64,000 nt of DNA from Candidatus Bipolaricaulota bacterium (GCA_028278555.1 JANQEA010000062.1:36821-100820); one strand, 5' to 3'. Numbered from the stretch's first letter, positions 25,571 through 34,707 are shown. Translations and numbers: made by a program. Notes: generated from the sequence alone by a model not told the origin.

Positions 25571-26053
25571 ATGCCAGCGACATTCTTGTCATTGATCGCG
25601 ATCTGGCTCCTGCTCACCCGTCGGCTCGACGCGCCCGCACTCGTGGTTGGCGTTCTTGTGGTTGGATTCGTCTGTCTTGCTCAGCGAATCCTGTTCCGCA
25701 GCCACGATCGGCTGGTGTCGACGCTCCTGCGACATCCCCTCCGCAGCCTGCGCTATCTCGGAATCCTCGCGTGGCGCTTCCTGATCTCGACGGGATACAC
25801 CATCCGGCTCATCCTGCTTGGGGACGAGGAGGGCAGGATCGTTGCCCTCCCGCTTCGACTACGGCATCCCATCGGCCAACTGCTCCTGCTCAACTCCATC
25901 ACGCTCACGCCGTCCACGATCTCCCTTTTGGTCGAGGGGGACCTACTCTACATCCATTGGCTCCGTGCCCGCGACTCGCAAGGGGACTGGGAAACGATCA
26001 AGGAGACCCTCGAAAAAGAGATGCTGACGATCTTCCCGAGCGGAGAGTCATGA
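25571..26053 (+). CDS. mnhE: Na+/H+ antiporter subunit E (MnhE/MrpE)
   Basis: 160 aa. Small membrane subunit of the multisubunit cation/proton antiporter. Two to three hydrophobic helices (residues 1-40) precede the conserved cytoplasmic part with LNSITLTPSTISLLVEGDLLYIHWL, the MnhE signature. First gene of a seven-gene run in which each gene overlaps the next by 1-4 nt. The upstream 91 nt hold no convincing promoter. Confidence 0.88.
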   Translation: MPATFLSLIAIWLLLTRRLDAPALVVGVLVVGFVCLAQRILFRSHDRLVSTLLRHPLRSLRYLGILAWRFLISTGYTIRLILLGDEEGRIVALPLRLRHPIGQLLLLNSITLTPSTISLLVEGDLLYIHWLRARDSQGDWETIKETLEKEMLTIFPSGES

Positions 26054-26304
26054 CCGTTATCGAGGGGATCATCCTGGCCACCGCTCTGCCTCTGCTGTGG
26101 CTCCTTGCACGAGCCCCCACGGCCTGGGACCGACTCGTCGCCTACAACTCCGCCGCCAATCGTGTGACGGCCGCCCTGGCGATCTCATCCGTCGTGTTGA
26201 ACCGAGAGGTGCTGCTGGATGTCGCGATCCTCTACGCCGCGCTCAGTTTCATTGGCGTCGTGGCCTTGGCGCGCTTCATGGAGAGGGGAGGGGGCTTCCG
26301 ATGA
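26050..26304 (+). CDS. mnhF: Na+/H+ antiporter subunit F (MnhF/MrpF)
   Basis: 84 aa with three transmembrane helices. The conserved DRLVAYNSAANRVTAAL segment after the first helix matches MnhF (normally DRV...N). The ATG overlaps the mnhE stop (ATGA). Too short to do more than form part of the complex. Confidence 0.85.
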   Translation: MTVIEGIILATALPLLWLLARAPTAWDRLVAYNSAANRVTAALAISSVVLNREVLLDVAILYAALSFIGVVALARFMERGGGFR

Positions 26305-26588
26305 TCGGCACTGCCCTAGCAGCTGCAGGCGCACTCCTGGTCGCTGTGGGAACCTTCGGCATCATGCGCTTCCGAGATGTCTATTCGCGCCTGCAGGCCA
26401 GCGGCGTGTCGGACAACGCTGGCCTCGCGCTGATCCTCCTCGGTCTCGTCGTGTACAAGGGTTGGGCCCCGATCGATTGGTCGCTGCTCTTCCTGCTCGT
26501 GCTGATGCTCGTCACCAACCCCATCGCCACGCACAGCATCGCCAAGAGCGCCTTCGTGCAGCGCCACACGGGAGAGGATTCGCCATGA
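26301..26588 (+). CDS. mnhG: Na+/H+ antiporter subunit G (MnhG/MrpG)
   Basis: 95 aa with three transmembrane helices. The family signature lies in GTFGIMRFRDVYSRLQASGVSDNAGLALILLG. A 4-nt overlap with mnhF. The order E-F-G matches mrp and Mbh-type operons. Confidence 0.88.
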   Translation: MIGTALAAAGALLVAVGTFGIMRFRDVYSRLQASGVSDNAGLALILLGLVVYKGWAPIDWSLLFLLVLMLVTNPIATHSIAKSAFVQRHTGEDSP

Positions 26589-27388
26589 TCTCGCGGGCCG
26601 TCTTGCTCCTCCTCCTGCCGATCATCGCGGGTGTCTCGCTCTCCCAGCGGCGGCGGCTGTCCGCAGTCATTGGTATGGGGCTTTTCAGTCTTGTTTTGGC
26701 AGCAACGTACTTGCTGCACAGCGCGCCAGACGTTGCGGTGACGGAGGCGGCGATCGGCGCCGCGCTCGTCACGGTCATCTACGTTCTGGCCATCCGCCGC
26801 ACAGGGCGGCTGCTCGTGGTCGGCGATGAGGTTCCGGGGCTGCTCGCGCTTGAAAGCGGAGAGTTCGTCGGCCTTGAGGTCGACATTCTCAGCGGATTCG
26901 CAAGACGCCTCGGTTTGGACCTCTCGATCCAGATCGCCCCGCTGTGCGACGTCGAGACAATCCTCCTGCGTGGCGACGCCGATCTCGGCGCCGGCGGACT
27001 CTCGTCGTTGCCGTCGGTGCAGCTTCATCGAAGCCGCGAACATCTCCCGACGGCACTGGTTCACCTCTGCCCGGAGGAGGACGGTCGTTCTGCGCCCAAG
27101 GAGGCTCCAGCCTCCGATGGCTGTGACTACCCGGGCTACTTCTCCGACCTCGTCGAGGCGTTCCAGCGCAAGGAACCGATCGAAGCCACGCTCGACATGG
27201 CGCGGTTCCTCGCGATCTCGCGAATCGACATCTCGGGATGGGAAGTCGCTCGGCTTCCTGGGCCCAAAGCGTTCGCATTCGTCGCCGCGCCCCGGAGGAA
27301 GGATCTGCGCGACCAACTGAGCGCGTACATCGACGAACTCGAACGTGACGGAAGCCTGGAGGATATGATCCGGAGGCACCTACCATGA
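26585..27388 (+). CDS. MbhD/DUF4040-type subunit fused to a solute-binding-like domain
   Basis: 267 aa. Residues 1-80 are the hydrophobic MbhD-like part (the part of MnhA split off in Mbh-type complexes), ending SAPDVAVTEAAIGAALVTVIYVLAIRR with its conserved acidic residue. Residues ~85-267 look like the family-3 extracellular solute-binding fold: GLEVDILSGFARRLGLDLS, then VETILLRGDADLGAGGLSS, and later FAFVAAPRRKDLRDQLSAYI. No signal peptide lies between them, so this domain would be tethered to the membrane subunit. The fusion is unexpected for a cation antiporter and could sense a metabolite. It overlaps its neighbours by 4 nt on both sides. Confidence 0.7.
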   Translation: MISRAVLLLLLPIIAGVSLSQRRRLSAVIGMGLFSLVLAATYLLHSAPDVAVTEAAIGAALVTVIYVLAIRRTGRLLVVGDEVPGLLALESGEFVGLEVDILSGFARRLGLDLSIQIAPLCDVETILLRGDADLGAGGLSSLPSVQLHRSREHLPTALVHLCPEEDGRSAPKEAPASDGCDYPGYFSDLVEAFQRKEPIEATLDMARFLAISRIDISGWEVARLPGPKAFAFVAAPRRKDLRDQLSAYIDELERDGSLEDMIRRHLP

Positions 27389-28083
27389 AGCGCAGGGTAC
27401 GCACGGCCCTTGCGGTGGCGCTGTCCCTCGCCGCCAGCGGAATTGTCATCTTTAACTTGTCGGCCCCCGATGTGGCAGCCCCCCCGCACGATGCCGACCT
27501 GCTTGTCTCAGAGACCGGCGCACCGAATCTCGTCTCCGCCATCTATCTTGATGCGCGTCTGTACGATACGCTGTACGAGATCCTGGTGTTCACCGTCGCA
27601 GTGATCGGGGTGCGCTTCTACCTGCTGCGACGAGAGTCCTCCGCCCGAGCGACTCCGATCCCGGAATCGCACGTCCTGCAGGCATCGGCGCAGATCCTCT
27701 ATCCGCTGACGCTTCTTCTCGGTCTCTACCTCACCGTCTTCGGGCATCTCTCTCCGGGCGGCGGCTTCGGCGGCGGCGTGGTCGCTGCAAGCGGACTGCT
27801 GTTGTGCGTCATGTCGATCGGTGTCCAGACGATCTACCGTCGCTTGAGCGGGGCCGGGATCGAGCGTCTGGAGTGGGCACTACCGATGGTCATCGTCGCG
27901 ATCTGTGTCGCGCCTCTCCTGTTCGGTCGACCGATGCTCTCGAACCTTCTCCCGGTCGGCCGTGCCGGACATGTCTTCGGCAGTTCGTCCATTCTGTTGC
28001 TCAACATCCTCGTCGGCCTGAAAGTGCTGATCGGATCGTGGATGGTGCTGTACGCGTTCATCTGTCATCGGGGGGAGATCTGA
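27385..28083 (+). CDS. mnhB: MbhE-MnhB-type antiporter subunit
   Basis: 232 aa. The N-terminal part, with a hydrophobic helix and NLVSAIYLDARLYDTLYEILVFTVAVIGV, matches the MbhE-like end of MnhA. From about residue 95 it matches MnhB (ILYPLTLLLGLYLTVFGHLSPGGGFGGGVV). MnhA functions are thus redistributed between this protein and the previous one, as in hydrogenase-type Mbh modules. Overlaps the gene before by 4 nt and the gene after by 1 nt. Confidence 0.85.
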   Translation: MKRRVRTALAVALSLAASGIVIFNLSAPDVAAPPHDADLLVSETGAPNLVSAIYLDARLYDTLYEILVFTVAVIGVRFYLLRRESSARATPIPESHVLQASAQILYPLTLLLGLYLTVFGHLSPGGGFGGGVVAASGLLLCVMSIGVQTIYRRLSGAGIERLEWALPMVIVAICVAPLLFGRPMLSNLLPVGRAGHVFGSSSILLLNILVGLKVLIGSWMVLYAFICHRGEI

Positions 28084-28502
28084 TGGGTTGGCTCAGCGGG
28101 CCTACGGTTGCCATGATCCTGCTTGCTATCGGGACCACGGCACTCATCGTCCGGAAGGACCTGGTCATCAAGCTCCTCGCGCTAGGGCTCGTGAACTCGA
28201 GCGGAATCCTGTTCCTGATCTCGATCCGCTTCCAGCCAGCGATGGAAGCGCCGATTCTTCCTGCGAAAGTTGGGAGTCCGATCGCCGACCCGCTGCCTCA
28301 TGCCTTGGTTCTCTCCGCGATCGTTATCAACTTCGCGATCCTTGCCCTCTCGCTGGTGTTTGTTATGCTCCTCGTCGAACGCTACCACAGCACCGACTGT
28401 GGCCGGATCGAGCACGCCGTGGAGACGGAAGAGGCCACCCTCGGAAGCCAGAACCTGGCTGCCGAGCCTTCCGGGACCGATGCGCGGAAGGTGCCCCGAT
28501 GA
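28083..28502 (+). CDS. mnhC: Na+/H+ antiporter subunit C (MnhC, NuoK-like)
   Basis: 139 aa. Three helices of the NuoK/MnhC type, with the family motif DPLPHALVLSAIVINFA after a short loop. The hydrophilic C-terminal tail (residues 105-139) is longer than usual for MnhC. The start shares one base with the mnhB stop. Confidence 0.88.
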   Translation: MGWLSGPTVAMILLAIGTTALIVRKDLVIKLLALGLVNSSGILFLISIRFQPAMEAPILPAKVGSPIADPLPHALVLSAIVINFAILALSLVFVMLLVERYHSTDCGRIEHAVETEEATLGSQNLAAEPSGTDARKVPR

Positions 28503-30046
28503 TTCTGGCGCTCTTCCCTCTCTCACACATCTTCCTCGGACTCGCCGCGATCGCATGGAAGGCCTCCGCGCGGGCCACACTGATCGTTGGTTTGATCGTC
28601 GACATCGGGCTCATCGCGATCGCATTCTCTCCGGCCAGTCACTGGCTCTCCTCGACGGTCGTTGGGGGATGGACGGACGCGATCGGGATTCGCCTTACGC
28701 TCGACTCGATGGCGCTCGATCTTCTCCTTCTCGCGGTCTTGCTCGAGCTCGCTGTCGTCATCTACCTGTGGCGTCAGCGTCTGCGCCCCAGCTTCGTCAT
28801 CCTGTTGCAGTTCCTCGTCGGTGCGGTGATGGGACTCGTCCTGACCCAGGACCTGTTCAACATGTACGCCATCCTCGAACTCCTCACCCTGGTGAGCTTC
28901 CTTCTCGTCGCCTATGACCGCCGGACGTTCCAGATCTGGGCGAGTCTCAAGTATCTGATCCTCGCCTCGGCCGGCATGTCGATCTTCCTTGTCGGCGTCG
29001 CCGTGACGTACACAAACGTCGGAAGCCTCGGACTCGCGGCCATTGCCGATACGGTCGCCGCGAATCCCCAAGCAGAGTGGATCCCGCTGGCAGCGGCGCT
29101 TCTGGTCGCCGGCGTATCGGTCAAGGCGGGAATCCTCACCTTCTCCTTGTGGCTCCCCGACGCTCATTCCGCAGCTCCGGCCGCGATCTCGGCATTTCTC
29201 TCCGGGTTGGTGATCAAGATGGGCGTCGTCGTACTGATTCGCCTGGCCGGCGTCTTCCCACTTGCATTGGTCCTTCAGATCCTCGGGGCGATCACTGGAA
29301 TTGGCGGAGCGATCTATGCCATGTCGAGCAAGGATCTCAAGCGAATGCTCGCCTTTCACACGCTATCGCAGATCGGATACCTACTGATCGGCATGGGTGC
29401 AGCGAATGAGGAGGCCGCCAAGGGAGTTCTCGCCTATGCGTTGGCACACGGATCCTTCAAGGCGCTTCTATTCCTCGCTGCGGGCGCGGCGTACGACGTT
29501 GTCGGCACCACCGAGATCTCGGAACTGATCCTTGCGCGGAATCGGATTCCGCTACGAACGCGCGCAGCGCTGCTGCTGGGCACTCTGGCCATCGTCGGGC
29601 TCCCACCATTTGACGGCTACATCGCCAAGGCTCCCATCCTCCATGCGGCCCATGGATGGGCGAACCAGATCATCCTCATCCTCCTCGGAATCGGCACGGC
29701 CGCCTCGTTTGCCAAGCTCCTGCCGCTCTTCAAGGGCCCGTACCGACGGGTTGGCAACGATCCGGCGTGGGAGTCCTACGTCGTGTTGGCGCTCCCGATC
29801 ATCCTGTTTCTGCCGATCGAACGAGCGCTCTTCGGTCCTGCTTTCGTCCTGCCCGCGATGGACTGGATCATCGCCGTCGAGTCCGTTGCCGTTGTGGCGA
29901 CAGGCTGGCTGGTTCATCGGGTGTATCGCCGACTCTCCATCCGCCCGCCCGAGAGCCTCTTCCGACTCGAACCGGGGATGATCGCCATTCTGCTGGGATT
30001 CATAGCGATCTACCTGCTCCTGCGGTTCGGCGGGTCGATGCAGTAG
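28499..30046 (+). CDS. mnhD: Na+/H+ antiporter subunit D (MnhD, NuoN-like)
   Basis: 515 aa, about 14 transmembrane helices. Proton-pumping core subunit related to NuoL/M/N. Conserved features include FNMYAILELLTLVSFLLVA (key Glu), the helix with AGVSVKAGILTFSLWLPDAHSAAPA (Lys and His), and AMSSKDLKRMLAFHTLSQIGYLLIG (second Lys). It is the only full-size ion-channel subunit in the operon, as no separate MnhA is present. Last gene of the run. Confidence 0.9.
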   Translation: MILALFPLSHIFLGLAAIAWKASARATLIVGLIVDIGLIAIAFSPASHWLSSTVVGGWTDAIGIRLTLDSMALDLLLLAVLLELAVVIYLWRQRLRPSFVILLQFLVGAVMGLVLTQDLFNMYAILELLTLVSFLLVAYDRRTFQIWASLKYLILASAGMSIFLVGVAVTYTNVGSLGLAAIADTVAANPQAEWIPLAAALLVAGVSVKAGILTFSLWLPDAHSAAPAAISAFLSGLVIKMGVVVLIRLAGVFPLALVLQILGAITGIGGAIYAMSSKDLKRMLAFHTLSQIGYLLIGMGAANEEAAKGVLAYALAHGSFKALLFLAAGAAYDVVGTTEISELILARNRIPLRTRAALLLGTLAIVGLPPFDGYIAKAPILHAAHGWANQIILILLGIGTAASFAKLLPLFKGPYRRVGNDPAWESYVVLALPIILFLPIERALFGPAFVLPAMDWIIAVESVAVVATGWLVHRVYRRLSIRPPESLFRLEPGMIAILLGFIAIYLLLRFGGSMQ

Positions 30047-30073
30047 GCAGCGTTTTTCGGTACCGTTCTGCGC

Positions 30074-30883
30074 ATGGCAGATCGACTCCTCGGCATCTAC
30101 AACGCGTTTCTCCTCGATGTTGACGGTGTACTGGTTCGCGGTTCCGTCCCGATCGACGGAGCGGTCGCCGCGTTTGCGTTGCTGGGCGAGACAGCGGACG
30201 TCCTCCTCTTGACGAACAACTCGACCAAGACGCGAACGCAACACGCGGAACAGCTTCAGAGACTCGGATTCGAGGTCTACGCCGACCAGGTTCTCGCTTC
30301 AGCATACCTCGCTGCCGAGTACCTGCTCGACAAGCGGGGAGCGATCTCCGTCTGGCCGATCGGGGAAGAAGGGATCCGAGCTGAGCTGGTCGCGGTCGGA
30401 CATCGGCTTGCCGGCCGGCCGGAAGAGGCCGACGCGATCGTCGTCGGGATGGATCGCGGCCTCACCTACGCTGCGCTCGCGGACGGCCTCAGCGCTCTGA
30501 GGAGCGGAGCTCAGTTCGTCGCGACCAACGAAGACGGAACGTTCCCCGTGCCGGACGGAGTCCGCCCCGGAGCCGGCGCGATGGTCGGAGCCCTCCGTGG
30601 AATGGGCTTCGCCCCTGACGTCGTTATCGGCAAGCCGTCGCGTGTTGCCTACCGCCTAGCGCTGAAGCGACTGGCGCTGCCGCCGGAGCAAGTCCTGATG
30701 GTCGGGGATCGTCTCGAGACTGACATCGTCGGCGCACAGGGCATCGGTCTCGATACGGCCCTCGTCCTCTCCGGCATTGCGACGCGCGAGGACATCGACT
30801 CGACGGGGATCCGTCCGACGTGGATCGCCGACGATCTTGCGGCGCTCGTTCGAGGCGACGGAGTCGATTCCGCCGCCGGATAG
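30074..30883 (+). CDS. HAD-IIA family hydrolase (NagD-like)
   Basis: 269 aa. Phosphatase of the HAD superfamily with a C2 cap. Motif I is FLLDVDGVLVRG, motif II LLTNNSTKTR, motif III includes the Lys in GKPSRVAYR, and motif IV is VGDRLETDIVGA. The family dephosphorylates sugar or nucleotide phosphates, but the substrate cannot be read from sequence. The start lies 7 nt after a TACCGT -10-like box and has no Shine-Dalgarno sequence, so it may be leaderless. Confidence 0.85.
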   Translation: MADRLLGIYNAFLLDVDGVLVRGSVPIDGAVAAFALLGETADVLLLTNNSTKTRTQHAEQLQRLGFEVYADQVLASAYLAAEYLLDKRGAISVWPIGEEGIRAELVAVGHRLAGRPEEADAIVVGMDRGLTYAALADGLSALRSGAQFVATNEDGTFPVPDGVRPGAGAMVGALRGMGFAPDVVIGKPSRVAYRLALKRLALPPEQVLMVGDRLETDIVGAQGIGLDTALVLSGIATREDIDSTGIRPTWIADDLAALVRGDGVDSAAG

Positions 30884-30899
30884 GCGCTGGACGCGGAAC

Positions 30900-30929
30900 T
30901 TGGACGGACCGGATAAGCTCCGGTACGAT
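30900..30929 (+). promoter_or_regulatory. Promoter of the ABC-2 exporter operon
   Basis: TTGGAC (30900-30905), 18-nt spacer, TACGAT (30924-30929). AAAGGGGG precedes the ATG at 30950. Confidence 0.5.
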
Positions 30930-30949
30930 CGTCCGCAAAGGGGGCATCG

Positions 30950-31873
30950 ATGGCCAAATCTGCTCTTCTGCGCGTCAGCGATCTTGTCAAGCACTACGGC
31001 GACGTGCGCGCCGTCGACGGAATCTCCTTCGAAGCCCGGACCTCGTCCGTCTTCACCCTCCTCGGCCCGAACGGTGCGGGGAAGACGACGACGCTCGAGA
31101 TCCTCGAGGGAATCCGTGAGCCGGATTCCGGCGAGATCGAGGTCTTCGACGTTCGTCTCAAGCGGATCACGCGAGCGGTGAAGCAGCGGATGGGCGTCCT
31201 CCTTCAGGACGGAGGATTCGAGCCGTACCTGAAGGTTCGCGAGGTCATGCGGCTGTTCGCGTCGTTCTTCGAAAGCCCCGTTCCGATCGACGAGGTGCTC
31301 TCCCAAGTGGCGCTGACTGACAAAGCCGGGGCGCTCGTCCGGACGCTCTCCGGAGGACAGAAGCAGCGACTCGCCGTCGGTGCTGCGCTCGTCAACGATC
31401 CGGAGCTGATCTTCCTCGACGAGCCGACGACCGGCCTCGACCCGCAGGCGCGTCGGAACATCTGGTCGATCGTCTCCGATCTGAAAGGGAGGGGGAAGAC
31501 GATCATCCTGACGACACACTACATGGAGGAGGCCGAGGCACTCTCCGACTGGGTCTGCATCCTGGACCACGGGACGATCATCGCACAGGGGACCCCGCGC
31601 GAGCTGACGCAGGATTTCGGCGAGGAGACGATGATCGAGTTTCGGGCGGATGAACTCGGCTCCGGGGCGCTGGAAGCCTTGCGCTCCTGCTGTAAGGACT
31701 TTCGAATCGATGGCGCGACCGTCACGATGGAGACGGAGGACCTCCCGGCGACGATGGAATCGCTCTTCGCGTGGTCGCGAGAACAGGACGTCTCGCTCCG
31801 GAATCTGATCGTCCGGCAGCCGAACCTCGAGGACGTCTTCCTCTCCCTGACGGGGCGGAGGCTGCGCGAGTGA
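30950..31873 (+). CDS. ABC transporter ATP-binding protein (ABC-2 type)
   Basis: 307 aa. Walker A is GPNGAGKTTT, the Q-loop LLQDGG, the signature LSGGQKQR and Walker B LIFLDEPTTGLDP, with the switch His in LTTHYMEEAE. The C-terminal ~80 residues are the DrrA-like extension of drug- or lipid-exporting ABC-2 ATPases. It is followed by two permease genes, each overlapping by 4 nt, so one ATPase would serve a heterodimeric membrane part. Cargo unknown. Confidence 0.92.
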   Translation: MAKSALLRVSDLVKHYGDVRAVDGISFEARTSSVFTLLGPNGAGKTTTLEILEGIREPDSGEIEVFDVRLKRITRAVKQRMGVLLQDGGFEPYLKVREVMRLFASFFESPVPIDEVLSQVALTDKAGALVRTLSGGQKQRLAVGAALVNDPELIFLDEPTTGLDPQARRNIWSIVSDLKGRGKTIILTTHYMEEAEALSDWVCILDHGTIIAQGTPRELTQDFGEETMIEFRADELGSGALEALRSCCKDFRIDGATVTMETEDLPATMESLFAWSREQDVSLRNLIVRQPNLEDVFLSLTGRRLRE

Positions 31874-33078
31874 ACGACGTCTTCCTCCTCGCCCGGACGT
31901 ACGTAGCTACGGCGATCCGCGAGCGGGTCACCCTCTTCTGGTTCCTCATCTTCCCGGTCTTCTTGCTTGTTGTTCTCGCCCTGATCTTCGGCCGCGTCGG
32001 CCAGGAAGGGGAGATCAACTTCGACGTCGCGCTTGTCAATCAGGACGCGGGGAGCTCCGACCCGGTCGGGTTCGCTGCGATGGTCGTCGATGTCTTCGAT
32101 GGGCTGGCGAAGCCGCAGGTCGAGAGGCAGGAGCCGCTGTTCACGCTCCACCGGGCCGACCAAGGCGAGGATCCGGCCGAGTTTCTCGACCATGAGCTCA
32201 CGTCGCTCCGCCGCGGCCGCCGAGCGGCGGTGATCGTCATCCCGGAGGGGTTCGGCAGCTCGGTCTTCGGGCAGATGGCGTCCTCGGAGAGCGAGGGCAC
32301 TCCTCTGATCGTCTACATGAGCGGGACGAGCGTCGCGTCCGAGATGGCGGCCGAGATCGTCGGCCAGGTCCTTTCCGGGATCGATCGCGAGATCCTCGTC
32401 CGGGCCGGCCGCTTCGATCCCGCCGATGCGGTCACGGCCGAAACGGTCTGGCTCGGCGGGGGTGACGACGAGACGCTCTACGTTGACTTCCTCCTTCCGG
32501 GGATGATCTTGATGGGCTTCTTCGTCAACGGCCTGTTCGGCGTCCCCGGAGCGATCCTGTTCAATCGAGATCGGAGGATCCTCCGCCGCTACTGGGTGAC
32601 GCCGGTCTCGGTGCCGCGATACCTGGCCGGATTTTCCCTCGGACATCTCGCCCTCTGCGGGATCCAATTCGTCTTCCTCTTCCTCCTCGGACGCTACGCC
32701 TTCGGCGCCACGGTCTCGTTTGCCCAGCCGGCGGCGCTGCTGACGCTCATCCTTGGGGCCGTCACGTTCATGGCATTCGGCTTCCTGATCGCGGCACTGG
32801 CGCGAACGGCGAACGCGGGGATGGCGACGGCGAACATCCTGAACATGCCGATGATGTTCCTGAGCGGGATGTTCTTCCCGATCACTGGACTTCCCGCATT
32901 CCTGAAGGCGATCGTCTACGTGAATCCGGTCAGCTATTTGGTCAATGGGCTTCGGGTGAGCCTCGGTGTGGAGAGCGCCGCGTTCTCGCCTGCGCTCGCG
33001 ATCGGTGTGCCTCTAGGATGGATCGCCCTGTCGGCGCTCGTTGCGTCGCGGAAGCTAAAGTGGGACGTGGAACGATGA
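31870..33078 (+). CDS. ABC-2 type transporter permease (first)
   Basis: 402 aa. One N-terminal helix (VTLFWFLIFPVFLLVVLALIFG), a large extracytoplasmic domain (residues ~40-215), then five C-terminal helices. This is the topology of ABC-2 permeases with an external domain. The GTG start overlaps the ATPase stop. The conserved helical turns FPVFLL near the start and GMFFPITGLPAFLK near the C-terminus are shared with its partner. Confidence 0.87.
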   Translation: MNDVFLLARTYVATAIRERVTLFWFLIFPVFLLVVLALIFGRVGQEGEINFDVALVNQDAGSSDPVGFAAMVVDVFDGLAKPQVERQEPLFTLHRADQGEDPAEFLDHELTSLRRGRRAAVIVIPEGFGSSVFGQMASSESEGTPLIVYMSGTSVASEMAAEIVGQVLSGIDREILVRAGRFDPADAVTAETVWLGGGDDETLYVDFLLPGMILMGFFVNGLFGVPGAILFNRDRRILRRYWVTPVSVPRYLAGFSLGHLALCGIQFVFLFLLGRYAFGATVSFAQPAALLTLILGAVTFMAFGFLIAALARTANAGMATANILNMPMMFLSGMFFPITGLPAFLKAIVYVNPVSYLVNGLRVSLGVESAAFSPALAIGVPLGWIALSALVASRKLKWDVER

Positions 33079-34145
33079 AGGCGCTGCGAGCTCTGTTGAT
33101 GTCCGAGTCCCGGATCCTCCTCCGGGATCGGATGGCCTTCTTCTTCACGTTCGCCTTCCCGCTCCTCTTCATCCTCGTCTTCGGGTTCCTGATGGGCGAC
33201 ATCGGGAACGTCTCGGAATCGGCGATGGGGATCTTCGTGGAGTCCGGCGTCGATCGGACGCATCTCGATGAGACGCTCGCCGCCGCCGGCTCGATGGCGA
33301 TCGAGCCGTTCGAGTCGGCGGAGGCCCTGGAAGCGGCCGTCGTTGATCGGGAGGTCGACTTCGGCCTTGCTTGGAATGGAGAGGCACTCCGGTTCTTCTA
33401 CGACGCGAACCGGGTCCAGGAGAACTTCGCGTTTCAACAGGTCGCCCAAGGGCTGACGACCGACTTCGATCTTCGTCGTCAGGGGGCGATGCCCTCGATC
33501 ACGGTCGAGCCGGTCGATGTCGGCGATGTTGCGTCGACCGGGTGGTTTCAACTCGTCCTCCCGGGGATCCTCGCCTTCTCCGTTCTTTCGTCGGGCCTGT
33601 TCGCTGTCTCCGGTCACCTGACGGCGATGAAGGAGCGGAAGGTCCTCGACCGGATGGTCGTGACTCCAATGCCGCCGGTCGCGCTCCTCATCGCGATCGT
33701 CATCGTCCGGCTGATCATCGGATACATCTCGACGCTGATTACACTTGGGGTTGGCGTTCTCGTCTTCGGGCTGAAGTACGACGTCAGCTGGCTCCGGTTC
33801 ACCGTCTTCATCGCCTGCGCCACCGTCGGGACGATGGGGTTCGGGACGATCATCGCCCTCGTCGTCCGCCGCCCGTCGAGCGCGAGCAACCTGGCCAACG
33901 CGATCGCGATGGTGATGCTCTTCCTCGCCGGGATCTACTTTCCGATCGAGTTCATGCCGGCCTTCCTTCGCGCGATCAGCCGAGGACTCCCGTTGACCCA
34001 CATGGCGAACGCGATGCGGTACGCGACCGGGGTGATGGACATGGCGGAGATAGAGTTCTGGGCGATCACGTTCTCATTCCTCGGGATCGCGATTCTCCTC
34101 TTCCCTGTCCTCGCGCGGTACGCCGTTCGCCCTTCGAGGCAGTAG
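33075..34145 (+). CDS. ABC-2 type transporter permease (second)
   Basis: 356 aa. Same topology as the previous gene: an N-terminal helix (FFFTFAFPLLFILVFGFL), an external domain (residues ~45-175) and five or six helices, including LPGILAFSVLSSGLFAVSG and GIYFPIEFMPAFLR. The ATG overlaps the previous stop (ATGA). Together with the ATPase it forms a complete exporter. It ends 2 nt from the convergent COG2426 gene. Confidence 0.87.
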   Translation: MKALRALLMSESRILLRDRMAFFFTFAFPLLFILVFGFLMGDIGNVSESAMGIFVESGVDRTHLDETLAAAGSMAIEPFESAEALEAAVVDREVDFGLAWNGEALRFFYDANRVQENFAFQQVAQGLTTDFDLRRQGAMPSITVEPVDVGDVASTGWFQLVLPGILAFSVLSSGLFAVSGHLTAMKERKVLDRMVVTPMPPVALLIAIVIVRLIIGYISTLITLGVGVLVFGLKYDVSWLRFTVFIACATVGTMGFGTIIALVVRRPSSASNLANAIAMVMLFLAGIYFPIEFMPAFLRAISRGLPLTHMANAMRYATGVMDMAEIEFWAITFSFLGIAILLFPVLARYAVRPSRQ

Positions 34146-34147
34146 CT

Positions 34148-34612
34148 TCAGCCGATCCCGAACAGCTCGAACAGGCCGAGGCTGATGAGGAGGACGAGCA
34201 GACCGGCGATCAAGACGCCGACACCGATCCACGGAAGCGCTCTGCGCGTGGGGATACCGAACAGCCTCGCGGCGATCGCCCCGGTCCAGGCCCCAGTTCC
34301 TGGAAGCGGAATGGCGACGAGCAGGACGAGGGCGATCGGTCCGACCCGTTCGATCAGCCGCCCCTTCCTACGCGTCCGCTTGAAGACCGACTGCATCAGG
34401 GTGCGCGTCGGCCGCCATTTGGAAAGGATCCGCTCGCCGAACTCGAACCCGGCGAGAAGGATCGGGACGATCGCCAGGTTCCCGAAGACGGCCAACAGGT
34501 ACGCGGCGGCGGCCGGATATCCCTGGGAGATGGCATACGGGATCCCGCCACGAAGCTCGGCAATCGGCGCCGCCGAGATGCCGATGATCAGAAGGGCTGA
34601 CCCGAGGCTCAT
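34148..34612 (-). CDS. Small multidrug export-like membrane protein (COG2426)
   Basis: 154 aa, about four transmembrane helices. The segments APIAELRGGIPYAIS and IPLPGTGAWTGAIAA match the Sm_multidrug_ex (PF06695/COG2426) family, common in thermophiles and archaea. The family name implies export, but function is not established. Minus strand, convergent with the ABC operon. The ATG lies 6 nt after a TAGACT -10-like box, so it may be leaderless. Confidence 0.8.
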   Translation of the reverse strand: MSLGSALLIIGISAAPIAELRGGIPYAISQGYPAAAAYLLAVFGNLAIVPILLAGFEFGERILSKWRPTRTLMQSVFKRTRRKGRLIERVGPIALVLLVAIPLPGTGAWTGAIAARLFGIPTRRALPWIGVGVLIAGLLVLLISLGLFELFGIG

Positions 34613-34701
34613 GGGCGTAGTCTACCGATCGGCTGGGTTGGGTGGTAGCCGTGCGTGCCTGCCCGTATCTTGAGATCGTGGTGACGGCGAGGAACGGCTC
34701 A

Positions 34702-34707
34702 TATAAT
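34702..34707 (+). promoter_or_regulatory. -10 box of the cysS promoter
   Basis: Perfect TATAAT, 24 nt before the GTG start. The best -35 at the correct distance (TGGTGA, 34679-34684) is weak. Confidence 0.45.
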
